Shown in pieces: positions 60,601 through 64,000 of a stretch of 64,000 nt of DNA. The position numbers were made by a program, and so were the translations under genes. The DNA lies in assembly GCA_947561715.1 (NCBI GenBank), contig OX387197.1, positions 3,477,001 through 3,541,000 of the forward strand, read 5' to 3'. The notes beneath the pieces were generated by a model. That model was not told where the DNA came from. It did not search any database and worked only from the letters and a program-made list of their open reading frames with translations. Source of the stretch: Ascidia mentula. Taxonomy: Eukaryota; Chordata; Ascidiacea; Phlebobranchia; Ascidiidae. Every line of letters begins with the position of its first letter. Within the stretch, counting starts at the first letter, position 1.

Positions 60601-62971
60601 ATTTAAAACATCTTTGATACTTCGGTTTAAATTTTTTTTATTTCATTGTAACCCCAGGCAAAAGTGCCTATAGGTTGTAGAAAAATTACAACCAGAAATA
60701 CATCAGTTTAAGCTCGTTTAAATCGACAAGTTATGGTGAGACGTATAAAAATTTTCATTTTATATTTTGTCTTCTGTTTACAAAACACACACTTAAAACA
60801 CGTGTAGTGTACTCACAAGTCACCAATCTTACCTTGTTCTTGCGATGAATGGGTAACAAAAGAATCGGTTTCCTGGTTTTGGTCACTAGGTTGAATTTGT
60901 AGTTCAGCATCTAAGGGCCTGATACTTTGACCATTTTCCAGCTCTATAGAAATTAATACTCATGGTGTAAGCTACATGTTAGCCATAACAAAAGACTACA
61001 GAAACTTTAAACAGTGAGTTTGTTAAAAAAATATTTACCATTTTCACTTCCACTTAAAGACCCATGGGGCACATCACCCTGCTCTGAAAGGTTGCCTTCA
61101 TTGGGTGGCATTTGCAGTAGAGCACCACTTCTCTCTTTAATTAAAAATCAATTGTTTTCAAAATTTGTGTCAATTTTTGGTTTGTCAAGTTACATACTAG
61201 TTGCAATCACAGTTTTGTGATACTATTTTAAGTGATGTAAAAGCTAACTTAAACAAGAAAATACAATATATTTGTTAAATAAACAACCTTCATTTCTGGA
61301 TGTTCCAACATTTGTGTGTTGTATCTGCAATGCTGCAACTTCTGGTACTTGTGATTCATCTACCAAACAAAACTATTTAAATATTAAGGTTGTAATTAGT
61401 TTTTACTAAAAAAACAGACTTCCTTTTGTCTTAAACAATGCATGTTGAAAATGTTTATGCTTACACAATTGTGGACTTTCTTTGCGTTAAGATAAAAAAA
61501 AAACATGTAGCATTTGTAACCCTCAACTTGGAAATGTATAATAATGCTTTGTTTGAAACATGCCTTGTACTTGAGGTAATTGTTGATTTTCTACATTGGT
61601 CTGAATGTTATATTCAATTGGCGGACCAATCTCAAGGCCTACGTCTGAAAATAATGAAAGAAATATATATATACGAACAGTGAATGTACAATCAGGTATT
61701 CAAAATTTAAATTACCAATAATACCATTACACAACATTGCACACAAAATGGTTTGTATTGCTGTGTATGTACCAAAGTAAAGTATATAATAAAGAGCTCA
61801 CCATGAAACTTCCATGTTTGTGTGGAAAACTGGCTGAGTGGTACAGTTGGATTGTGGGTAGCAGTTGGATTAACAAAATGCATGTTTCTTGCAGCATTTG
61901 CTACTTGCTGCAATATTACTCTGGGATCTTGTATGGAAAGGAGCTTTTGGAATTCATCACGGACACCTAGCATGTCTGGACGTTGATCCGGGTCTTGATC
62001 CCAACATTTGATCATCACCTGTTCAATCACATCAACTATTTGTCTGTTGCCACCATCGCTTGCTTCTTTAAACTCCTTAAAGGCTTCACAATCTGGCCGA
62101 AGTCCAGTGTTAATTTTGCGCCAAAACTCTTGTTCTGACTGGTATGGTTCTTCACGACTTAGCAACTCAAAGTACATGATACCACAGCTGTAAGCATCAT
62201 GTTCTTTTTTAGGTCTTGCATATTGAAAAAGCCTTTCTGGAGCTGCATAGTAAAGCGTCAACCCCTGTGATTGTCCTTGGTCAGGGCGTGGATCAGTTGA
62301 TCCTGACGTCAGATGGACCAACCGGGCACATCCAAAGTCGCCAAGTATGCAATGCAGGTCGAGTGTAATGAAAATATTTTCTGACTTTAAATCTAGGTGA
62401 ACCAATCGCTTAGTGATTCCACAGTTGTGAATGTAGGCAACTGCTGATGCTATTTCAGTTGCCATGCGAAGAATTAAACCATGTCCCAGTTCAATGTTGT
62501 GATTCAAAAGCAGAACTCTAAGGTTTCCACCTCCATAAAATTGCATTACAATTCCAATTGCTCCAGGCCACTTGGTATATCCATGCACTGTTGATATGTT
62601 GTCATGGTGGAAGTGAAGTAAAACCTTGTATTCATCCTGAAATCTAAAACATTGTTTCATGTAATTTTGCAACAATGCATAAGACAGTAAAACTTACTTA
62701 ATTTTCAACATTATTTGCTCTTGCTCTCCACCAGTGACTTTAAGGCATTTAACGGCCACAAACCCCAAAATTTTGTGCTTTACCACCAAAACCTTTCCAA
62801 AAGTACCTTGACCAACTTCACACAGTGCAACATCGCAAAAGATGTTGGCTGAATCAAACTCCCGTAACTGCAATTCAAGGGTTAAATTGAGAATATGTGA
62901 GAAAAATACTGCAGACTGGTACTTACAATGGCAAGCGATTTTTGATCTGCCGTCGAAGAAGCAAAAGCCAT
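57673..62971 (-). CDS. RIPK-like protein kinase fused to a six-bladed kelch propeller (785 aa)
   Basis: Minus-strand exons: 62971-62927, 62867-62698, 62643-61802, 61644-61564, 61359-61288, 61134-61039, 60943-60833, 60453-60346, 60075-59993, 59911-59731, 59486-59346, 59000-58842, 58510-58357, 57787-57673. The sum is 2358 nt with every phase agreeing. The kinase (about residues 25-310) has GQGTFGKV, the VAVK lysine, VHLDLKSEN as catalytic loop, GDFG, AAPE and DQRPDM, so it looks active. HLDLK instead of HRDLK is as in RIPK4/ANKK1. Then comes a Gln/Glu/Ser-rich linker of about 155 aa from five phase 1-1 exons. Kelch blades follow: FLVAGG, VFVMGG, IYVSGC, VYCIGG, IYAIGG, IYVVGG. No BTB or BACK is present. 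The role is unknown; a kinase choosing partners through the propeller is an inference. Intron 4 appears to be GC-AG. Confidence 0.85.
57981..58012 (-). repeat. CTGAAGATGCTTT...AAAGCGAAACATG motif (third hammerhead-like type)
   Basis: On the minus strand CTGAAGA, a stem of GCTTT pairing with AAAGC, then GAAACATG. It lies in the last intron of the kinase-kelch gene. Confidence 0.4.
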
Positions 62972-64000
62972 ATCATTGAGATTATTTCTCAATCATGTTG
63001 CAACAACAAGAGGAATTTTCAAACAAGCAAAATATACAGCAGTGGACAGAAAATAGTGAATCAAAACACAAAATTAACAAATTTAACTCTGCAGTCGGAC
63101 CGACGTCGGCAATCAATGAGCACTAATAAACAACAATTCACACAAGACGCATAAAATGCAACAGAAAGGCCTTCACGTGAAGAGAAAAAAAGATATTATT
63201 GGGGGAAAAAATGGACACATGTTTGAGAGCTGCACAAACTTGTTTCGACGTGACCGCCTTTCTTTATTTCCATGGGAGACTGTTGCGAAAGTGGGAAAAC
63301 CCCTTCTGTCCAATTTTACAATATTTCAGGTCAAGACAGTTAATGCGCATATTAAGTTAGGCAGGGATTTTTCGTTTCGCCCCCCATTGTTGACAAAAGA
63401 ATGTCAAAATTACTGTTGATTAAATGGCACCGATGCGTCTTCACTTGCTGGTGCGAATTTGACACCTTGCGCGATTTTAGTGTGCTTGTCACCAGAGGGA
63501 TGTTAGTTGATAAAAAAAAAATCGCCAGTTAACAAAAGTTTGAACGCGCGTGACTCGGCCGCCTTACGAGGTAGCGACTTACTTTTTTCACACAAAGATA
63601 GATCACAGGCTGAAGTTTACAACAAAAGAAAAATCAAAAAAAATTTGCATTAATTTTCGAATATGAATATGATATGTTTGCTATGTCATAACCATAAGTA
63701 AACATCGATTCCCGCTGAAATCCTTAAGGGTAGATATTCTTTGATGTCTGTACTATCTAAAAATAGTAAACTTTTTCTCGAGAAAAAACGCGCGCCCTCT
63801 CAAATTTGAAGAATATTAACCATAACCCCCACATTTTTCAACGCTCTGCGCTCGCCAACAATAGCCCGGACATTATTTATAAAACTAATTCATTATATTT
63901 ATTACCGAAAGCATTATTATTTTAATGGGATTTTACGTTTTCGAGTTGTTTGCCACAAAGGAATGTTACGTATCAGTTGTTTTCGCAACATTATTTTTAC
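62972..64000. other. Upstream region of the kinase-kelch gene
   Basis: Presumed promoter and 5' UTR of the minus-strand gene. Small open frames such as 63156-63419 show no family motif. Nothing else was recognised to the window end. Confidence 0.5.

Noticed and set aside
63156-63419. 87-codon frame near the window end
   Set aside because: No family motif, no supporting exon, and it lies in the presumed promoter region of the minus-strand kinase-kelch gene.
1-64000. CRISPR arrays, bacterial operons, rRNA genes
   Set aside because: No regularly spaced repeats or rRNA signatures; the exon-intron structure and proteins are animal.

Overview
The window looks like an ascidian (tunicate) nuclear genome, most likely Ciona. 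It is AT-rich, with compact multi-exon genes and many introns of 60-500 bp. The deduced proteins are clear chordate orthologues: UROC1 is 675 aa and pyruvate carboxylase 1198 aa, close to the human lengths. I rebuilt each gene by hand from splice sites and required every intron phase to match and every summed CDS to be a multiple of three. All gene models below pass that test. No alignment or search was run; family assignments come from recognised motifs.

Layout, left to right. 68-10121 (+): pyruvate carboxylase, 25 coding exons. 11177-12321 (-): IFT22/RABL5. 12845-15958 (+): a single-exon CEP295-like centriolar gene, head-to-head with IFT22. 16218-19795 (+): ZWILCH, only 259 bp after CEP295, possibly co-transcribed. 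19796-23137: intergenic, with repeats and several CRE palindromes. 23138-26403 (+): an NXPE/PC-esterase family type II membrane protein. 27777-42943 (+): TASOR, the HUSH-complex scaffold, 25 coding exons, carrying an intronic non-autonomous hAT element and a long stretch open in two frames. 43415-48650 (-): urocanate hydratase, 15 exons, followed by a partial duplicate of its first exon. 50149-55530 (-): a BTB-BACK-kelch (KLHL) gene. 57673-62971 (-): a gene joining a RIPK-like protein kinase to a six-bladed kelch propeller.

Themes. IFT22, CEP295 and ZWILCH form a tight cluster of cilium, centriole and kinetochore genes. PC and UROC1 are unrelated metabolic enzymes (anaplerosis, histidine breakdown). 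The kelch half of the kinase gene matches the neighbouring KLHL gene exon for exon, so the fusion probably arose by local duplication and exon shuffling. A dispersed repeat family with a hammerhead-like core (CTGATGA, a short stem, then GAAAC) recurs through introns and gaps and is the main unexplained sequence signal.
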